64,000 bases of DNA from Scilla litardierei (lineage: Eukaryota; Streptophyta; Magnoliopsida; Asparagales; Asparagaceae). The DNA is taken from positions 353,065,486 through 353,129,485 of the forward strand of contig CM061142.1 of the NCBI GenBank assembly GCA_030789695.1, given 5' to 3'. Under the pieces are notes generated by a model. That model searched no databases and was not told the origin of the DNA. It saw only the letters and a list, made by a program, of their open reading frames with translations. The position numbers were made by a program, and so were the translations under genes. Within the stretch, counting starts at the first letter, position 1. Each line of letters starts with the position of its first letter. This document shows, one piece after another, positions 22,071-32,655 of this stretch.

Positions 22071-23629
22071 TGACGTGCGTTTATATTTCATATATTCACG
22101 CATGTTTTCTTTTGTGTTTCTCCGTGTTTTTCTGCCGTCACTTATTCGTTTTCGTGTATTTTCCCGTTTTCTTTCACTTTTCTTTGTTTTTCCATGATTG
22201 CAGGGGATTGACCACGTAGGGGACGTTTAACGATGATATCCTAAGTCCCCGGAGCAACGGGAGAAGTCACGCGTGATCCAGGGGGTCAAACGCCAAAGAA
22301 TTCATCTTTCAGCCCCTCACCCGGTCGGTTGGTCATCTCCAACCGATCGAGTGATGCATGCGTGCACCACCCGGTCTTTGCCGCAGCTCACAAAGAAGTC
22401 ACCTGACAGGTTCGCAGACCGGTTCAGCGGGGGCTGTTCTCTGTTTTCTCGAAGCAAAACGCCAACCGATCGGGTGACTCTCACCCGATCGGTTCACCTG
22501 TAGCTGAAGAAGAAGAGCTGAAGACACGGACGTCGAACCGATCGATTCACCCGACTGCTTCAAGATCCAGCCGGTCACTCAAGAACTCACCCGACCGGTT
22601 CATGTGATCGGGTGAAAGCCCGCCGTTTTCTGTTATTAATTTGTAATGGATCAACCGATCGGTTGACTTGTCAACCGATCGGTTGATGCGAAGGTCTATA
22701 AATAGAACCCCTAGGGTTCCAGAAACGGGAGCTGTTATTTTTTCTACTGTTTTATTTCCTTGTGACGGCTATAATTGTTACTCTTTTGTAAGTTTCAGAT
22801 CTTTCTAAAATTTTAGTATTGTCTTTATTACTCTATTACTTCCGCATTGGAATTGTCCGATTATGATTCCAACGGTTAAATTTCATTTAGATCGCTTTTT
22901 CATGAATTTTTGTGAGTAGTTCCCAAATCTGGGATTTTGGTGGAAACCCCTTCGGGGGCTCTTCCCGATGCATCCATAGGGTTAGGAAATCGATAGGGAG
23001 TTGGAATCTAACGGTTACGCGGGGTGTTTCATTGTCATCGGTGGGAAAAAGACCGCCTTTGACCGTTTGGCCAAGGGGGAATAAACTTGGCGGTTGACTC
23101 CCTAGCCATAGCTCACACCCTTAGCGTAGACGCCGAATCCTAGCACGCGGGAGCGGCAGGATGAGACGTTGGGAGATATCGTTGCGGGCTTAGTGCTCCC
23201 GGGATCGATCAGTGTTAATGGACACGGGAGTGCCCACTGATCGAATCCGGGAAGTCCGGTGTATCATCCTGGGCACCGACCGGAATATCGGGCCCATGGG
23301 ACGCCGGTACCACTTTCAGAGGCAACGTCTCACCATTAGACCCTAATCCCGATCGCTATCCATACCCGTAGGCCGTATCGGCGAGAGTCTCTCGTCGGGT
23401 TGGAAACCAATGTCCCGGGTTTTCTTTCTTGTTGTTCATACCCATTTATTTCCTTTCGTGACAACCATTCACTCGATTCGGGCTAGCTCGCCCCTCGGGG
23501 TGATTTTGGTCCTACCTGACCCAAGCACAACCTCGCCTCCCTGAGTTCGATATTCCTGCACCCTAAACTAACCGTGAAACTTGCGGTAAACGACACCGCA
23601 CCGCAGCGACTCAAGCGGGGCGCCGGTCA
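22071..23629 (+). repeat. 3' LTR of Athila-2
   Basis: 1559 bp, repeats 12880-14440 with scattered substitutions, many of them transitions. TATA box TATAAATAG at 22697-22705. Confidence 0.94.
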
Positions 23630-24676
23630 CTACGGAGATGAGATCGCATATCGGAAGCGGAAGAATGATGCCGAGCAAGCACGGCGACGGAAGAAACGAT
23701 CCGGGGAACCTAGGGTTCAGATCTGGAATGGATGGTGAAAATCTGGAGAAATTGGGGTTTGGGGATTTTTTGGGGGTTTTGAAGAGGAGATTGAAGCTTG
23801 GCCAATGGAGGTGAGATCGAGCTTGGGATGGTGGAGATAGGCTTGAGATGAAGGAGGAAGGGTTTGGGGAAGATGGAGAAGGATTTGGGGAAGACAATGG
23901 CTCAGGAGAAAAGAAAGAAAGTGAAAGAGATCGGGTCTATTTATAGGAAGAATCCGGCGGCTGCCCAGAAATTAGGGTTTCAACACTGATTAGTCGGTCA
24001 AAGAGCAACCACTGACCGACTAGTTTGGGAACTAGTCGGTCGGTTGACCAACGCAGACCGACTAAGTCTAAACAGTAACTCCTGTACAAAAATAGGATTT
24101 AGATTTAGTCGGTCAAAGAACAAATACTGACTGACTAGTTTGTCATCTAGTCGGTCGATGAACGTTCTTAGACCGACTAAGAATGAATAGTACTTGGTAT
24201 CAAAATGATCATAGAGCTAGTCGGTTAAAGAACATTTGCTGACCGACTAGTTTGCAACCTAGTCGGTCGACTAACGTTCTTAGACCGACTAACGATAAAC
24301 AGTAACTCCTGAGAAATTTACAAAGCCCACTAGTCGGTCCATGAAGGTTTGCCGACCGACTAAATCGGCATCTAGTCGGTCGGTTCCCCTTCTTACACCG
24401 GCTAACTTGCACAGAAAGTTCCGAAATGGAGCGCGAAGCTCCGGGATCGATTCCTAAGACTCCTAGGCTTGATCTAACAATAAGATATGACCGATATGAA
24501 GCCCGTCACAAATGACTTACTCCAAAATCGACGATTCTAAGGAAGAAGCTAGAAAATCACGACGAAACGATGGAAAATGAAAGCTACGCAGACGAAAACC
24601 ACACATGACAAGAAAATCCACCAAAACATATATATATAATATAATTAATCCAGATACATGAAAACCAGTCGTTACA
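23630..24676 (-). repeat. 3' LTR of the chromovirus, proximal part
   Basis: Continues 11605-12879 after Athila-2. It matches 30770-31816. It holds the palindrome array 23991-24406 and, on the minus strand, a TATA box at 23937-23946. Confidence 0.92.
23991..24406. repeat. Higher-order array of TAGTCGGTC / GACCGACTA motifs in the chromovirus U3
   Basis: Four tandem units starting at 23991, 24106, 24218 and 24331 (spacing 115, 112, 113 bp). Each has about four motif copies in alternating orientation. The other LTR has the same units at 31131, 31246, 31358 and 31471 with identical spacing. Confidence 0.88.
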
Positions 24677-24722
24677 TCCTCCCCAACTTAAGAAAAACTC
24701 TGTCCTCGGAATTTCCCAACAC

Positions 24723-25622
24723 TCACGTGTCCGAAAACAAAAGTGGGTAGCGCTCTCGCATCTCATCCTCGTTCTCCCAAGTAGACTCCCTAGGCGAGCC
24801 GTCGCCACATCACCCTCACAAGATCGACAACCTTGTTCCGAAGTGACTTCTGACGCCTGTCCAGAATCTGCACTGGCTGCTGGTCATACGTCATATCAGT
24901 GCGAACGGTAATCTCCAAGAAATCCATAGCGTGAGATGGGTCGCTAATGTATCGACGAAGCTGCGACACATGGAAAACATTGTGAACTCCTTCCAAAGAT
25001 GGAGGCAAGGCTAATCGGTAGGCTACCTCGCCAACTTTCTCCAGAATGTCAAACGGTCCAATGTATCGCAGGCTCAACTTCCCTCGCTTCCCAAAGCGAA
25101 TCACACCACGATTTGGGGAAATCCTCAAGAACACATGGTCGCCCGGCTGAAACTCCAAAGGACGACGTTTAGCATCCGCCCAATGCGTAAAACGGTCCTG
25201 AGCAATCCTCAACCTCTCCCGAATGTTCCTGACAACATCCACAGCCTCCACAATCATCTCAGGTCCCAACAGCTCCCGATCACCAACATCATCCCAACTC
25301 AATGGCGATCGACATTTCCTCCCATCTAACACGATAAAAGGCGCCATGCCAATACTTGCCTAGAAGCTGTTGTTGTAAGAGAACTCTACCAAGTGTAGAT
25401 GTTCCTCCCACGAACCCTTGAAATCCAACATGCACGCCCTCAGCATGTCCTCCAAGATCTGAATCGTCCTCTCGGATTGTCCATCCGTCTGCGGGTGGTA
25501 CGCCGTGCTGAAACTCAGACACGTACCCAAACTCTTCTGCAAATCTGCCAGAACTGAGATGTGAACCTCGTGTCTCTGTCCGACATGATACTCACGGGGA
25601 CTCCGTGAAGTCGTACGACTTC
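24723..25622 (-). pseudogene. Chromovirus integrase C-terminal half and chromodomain-like tail
   Basis: This continues the integrase after the candidate intron 25623-25692. It starts [17 protein letters not shown], containing the second catalytic Asp. A one-base deletion near 25550 shifts the frame. The next segment carries [13 protein letters not shown] with the catalytic Glu. A stop TAG follows NNSF (about 25362), then the C-terminal domain RPLEFQPGDHVFLRISP and the VHNVFHVSQLRRY block. A further frameshift near 24795 precedes STWENEDEMRERYPLLF, a chromodomain-type tail ending at the stop 24723-24725. Integrase would insert the cDNA; chromodomain tails are known to direct chromoviruses to chromatin. 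The lesions make this copy inactive. Confidence 0.85.
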
Positions 25623-25692
25623 CTGCACGATTCACGTTACATCACTATCTAAACTAGGAAAAGGAAATAAAATAGAGAGTAAAAGAATTTAC
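25623..25692 (-). other. Candidate 70-bp spliceosomal intron in the integrase
   Basis: On the minus strand ATGGAG is followed by GTAAATTC...GTGCAG and then GAAGTC. The insert is AT- and T-rich, contains a stop, and has length 70, not a multiple of three. Removing it joins TYME to EVVRLHG, giving the gap-free spacing usual for this integrase region. GT-AG ends, composition and precise frame restoration all fit an intron. Confidence 0.6.
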
Positions 25693-28112
25693 CTCCATAT
25701 ATGTCCTTGCTAGTGCCTCAGTGGACTGTCCCACTCGGAATGGAATAAAGTGCGCGGATTTGGTCAATCGATTTACGATCACCCAAATCGCGTCATTCTG
25801 CTTCGGACTCCGAGGTAGTCGAGTCACGAAATCCATAGTGATGTGTTGCCACTTCCACTCCGGAATCGGAAGCGGTTGTAGCAACCCTGCCGTACGCTGA
25901 TGCTCCGCCTTCACTTGCTGGCAAACCAAACACTTGGCTACACTCCGAGCCACACTCCTCTTCATACCATGCCACCAATAGTTCAGACGAAGATCCTTGT
26001 ACATGTTGGTCCCACCAGGATGCACAGAATACGGCGAACTATGTTCCTCCACCATCAACTCCTCTCTAATATCCCCAGCTGGCACACACAACCTGGCTCC
26101 AAACCTCAGCGAGCCATCCTCATGAATCAAAAAGTCAGTCTGCAGACCGGCTTCCACCTGCTCCCGAATCTTCACCAGCTTCGGATCCTCAGCCTGGCCA
26201 GCCTTGATCCGATCCACAATCGTCGACTGTATCTGCATACACATCAACGAAGAAGCCTCCCCAGGAAGAACAATCTCTGCACCAGACTCACAAAAATCCT
26301 GCTGCAATCTCCACTGCGAGGTCAAAATCATCACCGCTGGAAGCCTACTCAGCGCATCAGGAACCACATTCACCTTGCCAGGGTGATACTGCAAATCAAT
26401 CTCATAATCTGCCATGAGCTCCAACCATCGACGCTGTCGCATGTTGAGCTCCTTCTGAGTAAAAATATACTTCAAGCTTTTGTGATCGGTGAAGATCTTC
26501 ACTTTCTCACTCAGCAGAAAGTGCCTCCAAATCTTAAGAGCAAACACAACAGCGGCCAACTCCAAGTCATTCGTCGGGTAATTCTTCTCATGAACCTTGA
26601 GCTGACGAGATGCATACGCCACAACATGCCCGTGCTGATGCAACACACAACCGAGACCCTTGCCAGAAGCATCGCAAAAGATCTCAAATCCACCGTTGCG
26701 ATCAGGTACAACAAGAATAGGGGCAGTCGTCAATCTCTCCCTCAGAACACCAAAAGCATTCTCACAATCACCCGACCAAACAAAAGATACATCCTTCCGC
26801 GTCAATCTGATCATCGGCTCGGCAATACGGGAAAAGTCCTTAATGAAGCGCCGATAATAACTAGCAAGCCCCAGGAAACTCCGGATCTCAGACGCTGACT
26901 GCGGAACAGGCCACTCTCTGATGGCCCTGATCTTCTCAGGATCCACTGAAATACCATCTCCAGTCACCACATGCCCGAGAAAAGCAACTCTGTCCAGCCA
27001 AAACTCGCACTTCGAAAACTTAGCATACAACTGATGCTTCCTCAAAATCTCCAACACCGTCCTCAAGTGCGATGCATGCTCCTCCTCCGACTTTGAATAG
27101 ATCAGAATGTCGTCAATAAAGATAACGACAAACTTATCCAAAAATTCGTAGAAAATAAGGTTCATCAGATTCATGAAAACTGCAGGCGCGTTGGTTACAC
27201 CGAAAGGCATAACCACAAACTCGTAGTGTCCATACTTCGTCCTGAACGCTGTCTTCGGAACATCATCCTTCTTCACCTTCAACTGATGGTAACCACTCCT
27301 CAAATCCAATTTGGAAAACACCCTCGATCCTCCAAGCTGATCAAAAATATCATCAATGCGAGGCAACGGGTATTTATTCTTGATGGTCACCGCATTCAAC
27401 TCCTGATAGTCCACGCACATGCGACGCGAACCATCCTTCTTCTTCACCAACAGCACTGGTGCTCCCCACGGAGACACACTAGGGTTGATATAACCCTTCT
27501 ACATAAGCTCATCCAACTGCCTACGCAACTCTTCCAACTCTGCTGGCGCCATACGATATGGTGCCTTCGAAATGGGCTGCGATCCTGGAATAAGATCAAT
27601 AGAAAATTCCAGAGCTCGATCAGGTGGCAAACCAGACATCTCCTCAGGGAAGACGTCATCAAAATCTCGCACCACAGCTGGCCTCTCCAACTCCATCTGC
27701 ATAGCCACAAACTCCACCGGCCTGGCCTAAAACCTGACAGGACCAAGCGAACTGCTACCATGGCTGAACTCAAACACTGGGTGTCCAGGAATCTCGAACA
27801 TGACCTTCTTCCTCCGACAGTCGATCGTAGCATAAAAGCTCGCAAGCCAATCCATCCCAAGGACCGCATCATAGTTGATGATGTCGTGGACAATGAAATC
27901 AGCGTAAAGCTCATGTCCACAAACCACCAACGAGCAAGAATTGCAACCACAATGCACCGAGACCACGCCATTACCTGTAACGATATTCCAACTCTTGGAA
28001 AGAGGGGACGTCGACAAGGAATGCTTCTCCACGAAGCTCTGAGAAATAATGCACATCGATGCACCAGAGTCAAAAAGAACTCGTGCAGGAAAGGTGCACA
28101 CCAAAATCACAC
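25693..28112 (-). pseudogene. Chromovirus protease-RT-RNase H-integrase (N-terminal part)
   Basis: Read on the minus strand from 28112. Protease has ARVLFDSGAS; an in-frame TAG at 27727-27729 follows. A linker follows with a second TAG at 27499-27501, both in an otherwise continuous frame. RT starts at [16 protein letters not shown] and has the catalytic FIDD (about 27120). RNase H has [15 protein letters not shown] and the [15 protein letters not shown] block. Integrase begins with an HHCC zinc finger ending CLVCQQVK and has the first catalytic Asp in [10 protein letters not shown]. Coding runs to 25693 at the candidate intron. The domain order PR-RT-RH-IN and motifs are those of Tekay/Del chromoviruses. 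Apart from the two stops this stretch is well preserved. Confidence 0.92.
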
Positions 28113-28224
28113 CTACAAACAGTCTAACAATCAAGCCCTAGTCTAGCAACAATCATATGCAAGCAATCAACATAATCTAACAATCAAACATAACTAAGGA
28201 AGAAACAGCTGGGAGGGAAGTTAC
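28113..28224 (-). other. Candidate 112-bp spliceosomal intron at the gag-protease junction
   Basis: On the minus strand ATCACAG is followed by GTAACTTCCC...GTTTGTAG and then GTGTGATTTTG. The insert has GT-AG ends, pyrimidine-rich stretches and stops in the reading frame. Its removal joins EVIT-G-VILVCTFPARVLF in frame, matching the usual gapless gag-protease spacing of this lineage. Confidence 0.6.
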
Positions 28225-29355
28225 CTGTGATAACCTCATCCATGGCCATGCTCTCCTCCTCGGTCATCAGAAAATCCTGCCCTCTCGGTGGAACAGCCCG
28301 CTTAAAGGCCTGTCTCTGTGGAACAAGGGGCGCTCCACGTCCAGCGGGCACAGGAGCTCGCTGCTGCAACGGCTGTGCTGCAATCGGTGCCCGCCAAGGC
28401 TGCTTCGACTTGGGACACTCCCAGATGGTATGGGCAGGATCTCCGCAGACAATACACTGGCCCAGGAATCTCCTACACTGATCCCTGAGGTGCCCGGTCT
28501 TGCCGCAGAAATGACAAGTCTTCAGAATAGGCCCTCCTGGCCTCTTGAACTGAACAGCCTGGATAGGCCTGAATCCAGGTCTAACCGCCACTCTGACCTG
28601 CTCCACAGGCCTCTTCCCAGCTCCCGAAACATGTCCCTTCCTCTGGTTCAAATTCAACTCCTGCCGCCTCGCAGCAATCAGAACCTTCTGATATGTCTCC
28701 AAGTCAGAAGAGGTCACAAAACTCTGAAGCTCCAAGGCAAGTCCCTGGAGGAACCGCTAAGCTTTCTCATCGGCATCTTGCACCATCTTTAGTGCAAACC
28801 GACTGAGCCTCGTGAACTCTTGGTGGTACTGATCCACCGACAAGCTCCCCTGCTTCAGATCTATGAAGCGCTGCAGCATCACCTGTCTAGCAGCCTTCGG
28901 GAAGAATTCTCCATCAAATCTGGACTTAAAGGTAGCCCAAACTATCAGCTCCCCAGCATCTTCTCTTCAGCATCTCACCAGTTTCTGGCATTATCCTTCA
29001 GCTGCCTCTTCTCCAAATCAACCCATCCAGCCAGGTTAAACTTCACCATCGCCAGGTTATCCTCAATGTTCCGAATCCACTCATCGGCAGCCAGAGGACC
29101 CTCAGACCCATTAAAATATGCGGGACCCAGCTCCCGAAATTGCTTCCCTCCCGGCTCGGAGCGAGGGGCATCCTGGATTGCCCGACCAGCTCGAACAACT
29201 GGAGCATTCTGGACTTGCAGGAGCACGCCCTGCTGCACTTGCATCATTTGAAGCATCATCCGCATCATCTCTCCATTGGTGGGTTCCCGCTCAGGCTCCT
29301 CGTCATGAGGGGGCACACCACTACCTCCACCACGGGTGAATCGCCTTCCTGCCAT
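28225..29355 (-). pseudogene. Chromovirus Gag
   Basis: Read on the minus strand from ATG 29355 (MAGRRFTRGGG). The N-terminus has a Met/Gln-rich stretch and YFNGSEGPLAADEWI. Trp to stop (TGA, 28975-28977) and a nearby frameshift break the capsid core. The core resumes as ELIVWATFKSRFDGEFFP and GSLSVDQYHQEFTRL. Another stop (TAG, 28757-28759) precedes RFLQGLALELQSF. The nucleocapsid part carries CHFCGKTGHLRDQC and a second knuckle-like CIVCGDPAHTIWEC. It ends at the candidate intron 28113-28224, after which the protease follows. Gag packages the RNA; this copy cannot be translated through. Confidence 0.88.
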
Positions 29356-29499
29356 CTAATGACACAGAATACGAAACAATTAGACTCATAGCTTATGACT
29401 CGGATGTCGAACTTAGTTTATTGGACATTCTAATATTATTATCGTTATTCCGATAATTGCAGTTATAGAAGAGGACCTGTATGGGCCACCAACAAAACC
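29356..29499 (-). other. Chromovirus leader between 5' LTR and gag
   Basis: 144 bp. The canonical tRNA-Met primer site is not visible. A sequence starting TGGTGGCCCATACAGG (minus, 29476-29491) begins with TGG and is a weak candidate primer site. Confidence 0.35.
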
Positions 29500-31076
29500 T
29501 GTCACGCCCCGCTTCCCTAAAATGGAGGCGAGACGTGAAAAGGTCCGCACGAGAGTGGAGCTGTGAAGCCCCAAACCCGATAAGCGTCAATAAAACATAA
29601 GCAGGTCCCTGTAACCACAAACGGAACAACAATAATAACACAAGGAGAGACAGAAATAAAATCTCAAATCTCAGAATTCGCCCAATATGAAAAAAAATTA
29701 AGTTCAACATCCAGAAAAGCCACCAGGCTAAAAGAAAGAGTCTAAAGGCCTAACACACGGCCAACACTACAAACATCAACAAAGCATGGGTGCTATGCAC
29801 CGATAACTAAAAGCAGTCTAAAGCAAAAGGAAAAGCTCTACGAGGACACTAAGACTGATCTCCAGTGTCCACGAAGTCCTCGATCAACGCGGGCTCTGAC
29901 TCAGCGTCAGCTAACACCACGTCCTCAGCGACAAACTCAGGCTCGGGATCTAACATGTGTCACCCAAAAGAGAAAAGGGGCACATGTCAGCAAGTCGAAG
30001 GACTTGTGCAAGGAAACTGCAAGAAAGGTAAACTAACAACCTAGCACTTAAAGTATGGTGCATGGCATGGCAAGTATTGTATGGAAGTAACAAGTAAAGT
30101 ACAATTATCAAGTAACAAGTGGTAGGTGTGACATGTATTGTCAAGTAACAAGTACAAGGGATCACCCACACGTATGTGAGCGCCCTATTGCCCGCAGGCT
30201 GTATTCAAGTACAAGGGATCACTCACACACATGCGAGTGCCCTATTGCCCGCAGGCTGTATTGAGCTCGTTTTCTGGACCACGAGCCAGATTTGTAATTG
30301 GCCTAGAGTTGTGCCCGCAAAACGGGTGCCTAGCCGGAACAAGTAGCACTAGTATGTAGCGATGCTACGCAATCACGATGAGTGTTCAAGCATGCAATGA
30401 CATGAGCAGATATTCACGTACCGTTAATTGAATTTAAACATGACAGGAAAAATGTAATGACATGAACAGATATTCGCGTACCGTTAATTTAAATTAAACA
30501 TGGCAGTTAAAGATGCATGGATGACATGAACAGTTAATACGCGTACCGTTAATTTAAATTAAACGTGACATACAAGCATGATGAGGGTGACGGACCAAGC
30601 TTCGTTGTCAAGCTAGGTCAATGGCTTCCAGACGGCTATCCTTTCACCGTCTAGTCTCTTTTACGCTAAAGCAAGGCAATGGCCTAAGACATGGCCCAAA
30701 TCAAGAGAGGCAAGTTTCACTTGCCTAGCACTGAGGATGACGATCAACGATGCCGTCACACTAATGCTAACTACGGAGATGAGATCGCGTATCGGAAGCG
30801 GAAGAACGATGCCGAGCAAGCACGGCGACGGAAGAAACGATCCGGGGAACCTAGGGTTCAGATCTGGAATGGATGGGGAAAATCTGGAGAAATTGGGTTT
30901 TGGGGATTTTTGGGGGTTTTGAAGAGGAGATTGAAGCTTGGCCAATGGAGGTGAGATTGAGCTTGGGATGGTGGAGATAGGCTTGAGATGAAGGAGGAAG
31001 GGTTTGGGGAAGATGGAGAAGGATTTGGGGAAGACAATGGCTCAGGAGAAAAGAAAGAAAGTGAAAGAGATCGGGT

Positions 31077-31086
31077 CTATTTATAG
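31077..31086 (-). promoter_or_regulatory. TATA box of the chromovirus 5' LTR
   Basis: CTATAAATAG on the minus strand, about 45 bp downstream of the palindrome array in the direction of transcription. Duplicated at 23937-23946. Confidence 0.65.
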
Positions 31087-31130
31087 GAAGAATCCGGCGG
31101 CTGCCCAGAAATTAGGGTTTCGACACTGAT

Positions 31131-31546
31131 TAGTCGGTCAAAGAGCAACCACTGACCGACTAGTTTGGGAACTAGTCGGTCGGTTGACCAACGCAGACCG
31201 ACTAAGTCCAAACAGTAACTCCTGTACAAAAATAGGATCTAGATTTAGTCGGTCAAAGAACAAATACTGACCGACTAGTTTGTCATCTAGTTGGTCGATG
31301 AACGTTCTTAGACCGACTAAGAATGAATAGTACTTGGTATCAAAATTATCATAGAGCTAGTCGGTTAAAGAACATTTGCTGACCGACTAGTTTGCAACCT
31401 AGTCGGTCGACTAACGTTCTTAGACAGACTAACGATAAACAGTAACTCCTGAGAAATTTACAAAGCCCACTAGTCGGTCCATGAAGGTTTGTCGACCGAC
31501 TAAATCGTCATCTAGTCGGTCGGTTCCCCTTCTTACACCGGCTAAC
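31131..31546. repeat. TAGTCGGTC / GACCGACTA array in the 5' LTR of the chromovirus
   Basis: Same four-unit structure as 23991-24406, with unit starts at 31131, 31246, 31358 and 31471. Confidence 0.88.
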
Positions 31547-32008
31547 GTGCACAGAAAGTTCCGAAATGGAGCGCGAAGCTCCGGGATCGATTCCTAAGAC
31601 TCCTAGGCTTGATCTAATAATACAATATGACCGATATGAAGCCCGTCACGAATGACTTACTCCAAAATAGACGATTCTAAGGAAGAAGCTAGAAAATCAC
31701 GACGAAACGATGAAAAATGAAAGCTACGGAGACGAAAACCACACATGAGGAGAAAATGCACCAAAACATATATATATAATATAATTAATCCAGATACATG
31801 AAAACCAGTCGTTACAGGTTTGAAGGAGGAGGAGGATGAAGAAGTATAGAAGAAGAAGGCTAGAAGAAGATAGAGCTTGGAGAAGGAGGAAATGAGCTTA
31901 GGAGAAAGCTAGAGCTTGAAGAATAAGGAGTTTCTCAAGGTAGGATTCTAATGACTCAAGCTAGGATGTCTTTCCCAAAATTGTGTGGGAAGAAGGAACT
32001 CTCATTAT

Positions 32009-32205
32009 ACAAATTAAGTCATATTATGTTAGTATGTCACAAATTGAGACATGTTATGTTAGTGTGTTACATATTATGCTAATGTCACATATCCATGCCA
32101 TGTCACATATTAAGCAAATTAAATCATGTTATGTTAGTATGTCACAAATTCAGTCATTTTATGTTAGTATGTCACATATTTTGCTAATGTCACATATCCA
32201 TGCCA
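32009..32205. repeat. Two diverged direct repeats of ~110 bp
   Basis: Both copies run through CATATTATGTTAGTATGTCACA-like, then GCTAATGTCACATATCCATGCC. The second starts about 32120. Confidence 0.55.
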
Positions 32206-32339
32206 ATATGTTTTAATTGCATGCTCATATGTTCATGCTAAAACTAACTGTAGTATGTTTAAATCTCTTTATGTCATTAATTCATGTTAATATGTTCATC
32301 TCTTCATGTCATAAATTTCATGGAAATATGAACATATGC

Positions 32340-32655
32340 TATATTGTAATATGTGCCATGTAGTCACTTGCATATTATGCTAAACTATATGACATGTGTC
32401 ATATTATAGTCACTTGCATAATATGTTAAACTTGATGCCATGTTGTAATAATATGTGCCATGTAAGAATATGTGACATGTTGTAGTCACTTGCATAATAT
32501 GTTAAACTTTATGCTATGTGTTAATATGTGCCATGTTGTAGTCACTTGCATAATATGTTAAACTTTATGCTATGTTGTAAGAATATGTGCCATGTTGTAG
32601 CCCATTGCATAATATGTTAAACTTTATGCTAGGTTGCAAAGATATGTGCCATGCC
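32340..32655. repeat. Tandem repeat, ~57-75 bp unit, about five copies
   Basis: Units contain GTAGTCACTTGCATAATATG, then TTAAACTTTATGC and AATATGTGCCATG. The copies are diverged and vary in length. Confidence 0.7.

Larger units (their letters stand above)
12880..23629 (+). mobile_element. Athila-2: Athila-type Ty3/gypsy element lacking RT-RH-IN
   Basis: LTRs 12880-14440 and 22071-23629 (1561 and 1559 bp) begin TGACGTGCG and end GCCGGTCA. The target duplication is CTACG (23630-23634) and CTATG (12875-12879). The chromovirus LTR elsewhere has CTACG at this point, so the left copy mutated by a CpG to TpG change. A tRNA-Asp primer site, gag-protease, ORF1 and a polypurine tract are present. Enzyme domains between protease and ORF1 are absent. 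The sequence resumes near 17400 with the conserved-looking GGGAGGCAACCCATG block that usually follows Athila integrase, pointing to an internal deletion. Confidence 0.93.
11605..31816 (-). mobile_element. Tekay/Del-type chromovirus (Ty3/gypsy), minus strand, with nested Athila-2
   Basis: The LTRs are 29500-31816 (5' LTR for the minus strand, 2317 bp) and 11605-24676 (3' LTR, interrupted by Athila-2). Without the insertion and its 5-bp duplication the second LTR is also 2317 bp. The whole element is flanked by GGTTT on both sides (11600-11604, 31817-31821). Gag, protease, RT, RNase H, integrase and a C-terminal chromodomain-like tail follow in chromovirus order on the minus strand. The polypurine tract is GTTGGGGAGGA (24677-24687, minus). 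I could not find the usual tRNA-Met primer site next to the 5' LTR. The coding region has several stops and frameshifts, so the copy is defective. Confidence 0.93.
29500..31816 (-). repeat. 5' LTR of the chromovirus
   Basis: 2317 bp, minus-strand ends TGTAACGACTGG...GGGGCGTGACA. Equal in length to the reconstituted other LTR. Right flank GGTTT is the target duplication. Confidence 0.93.

Noticed and set aside
25900..26898. Long plus-strand open frame (332 codons) in the chromovirus
   Set aside because: It is the antisense shadow of RT, RNase H and integrase on the minus strand, which have clear motifs. Another at 27226-28146 is the same kind of shadow.
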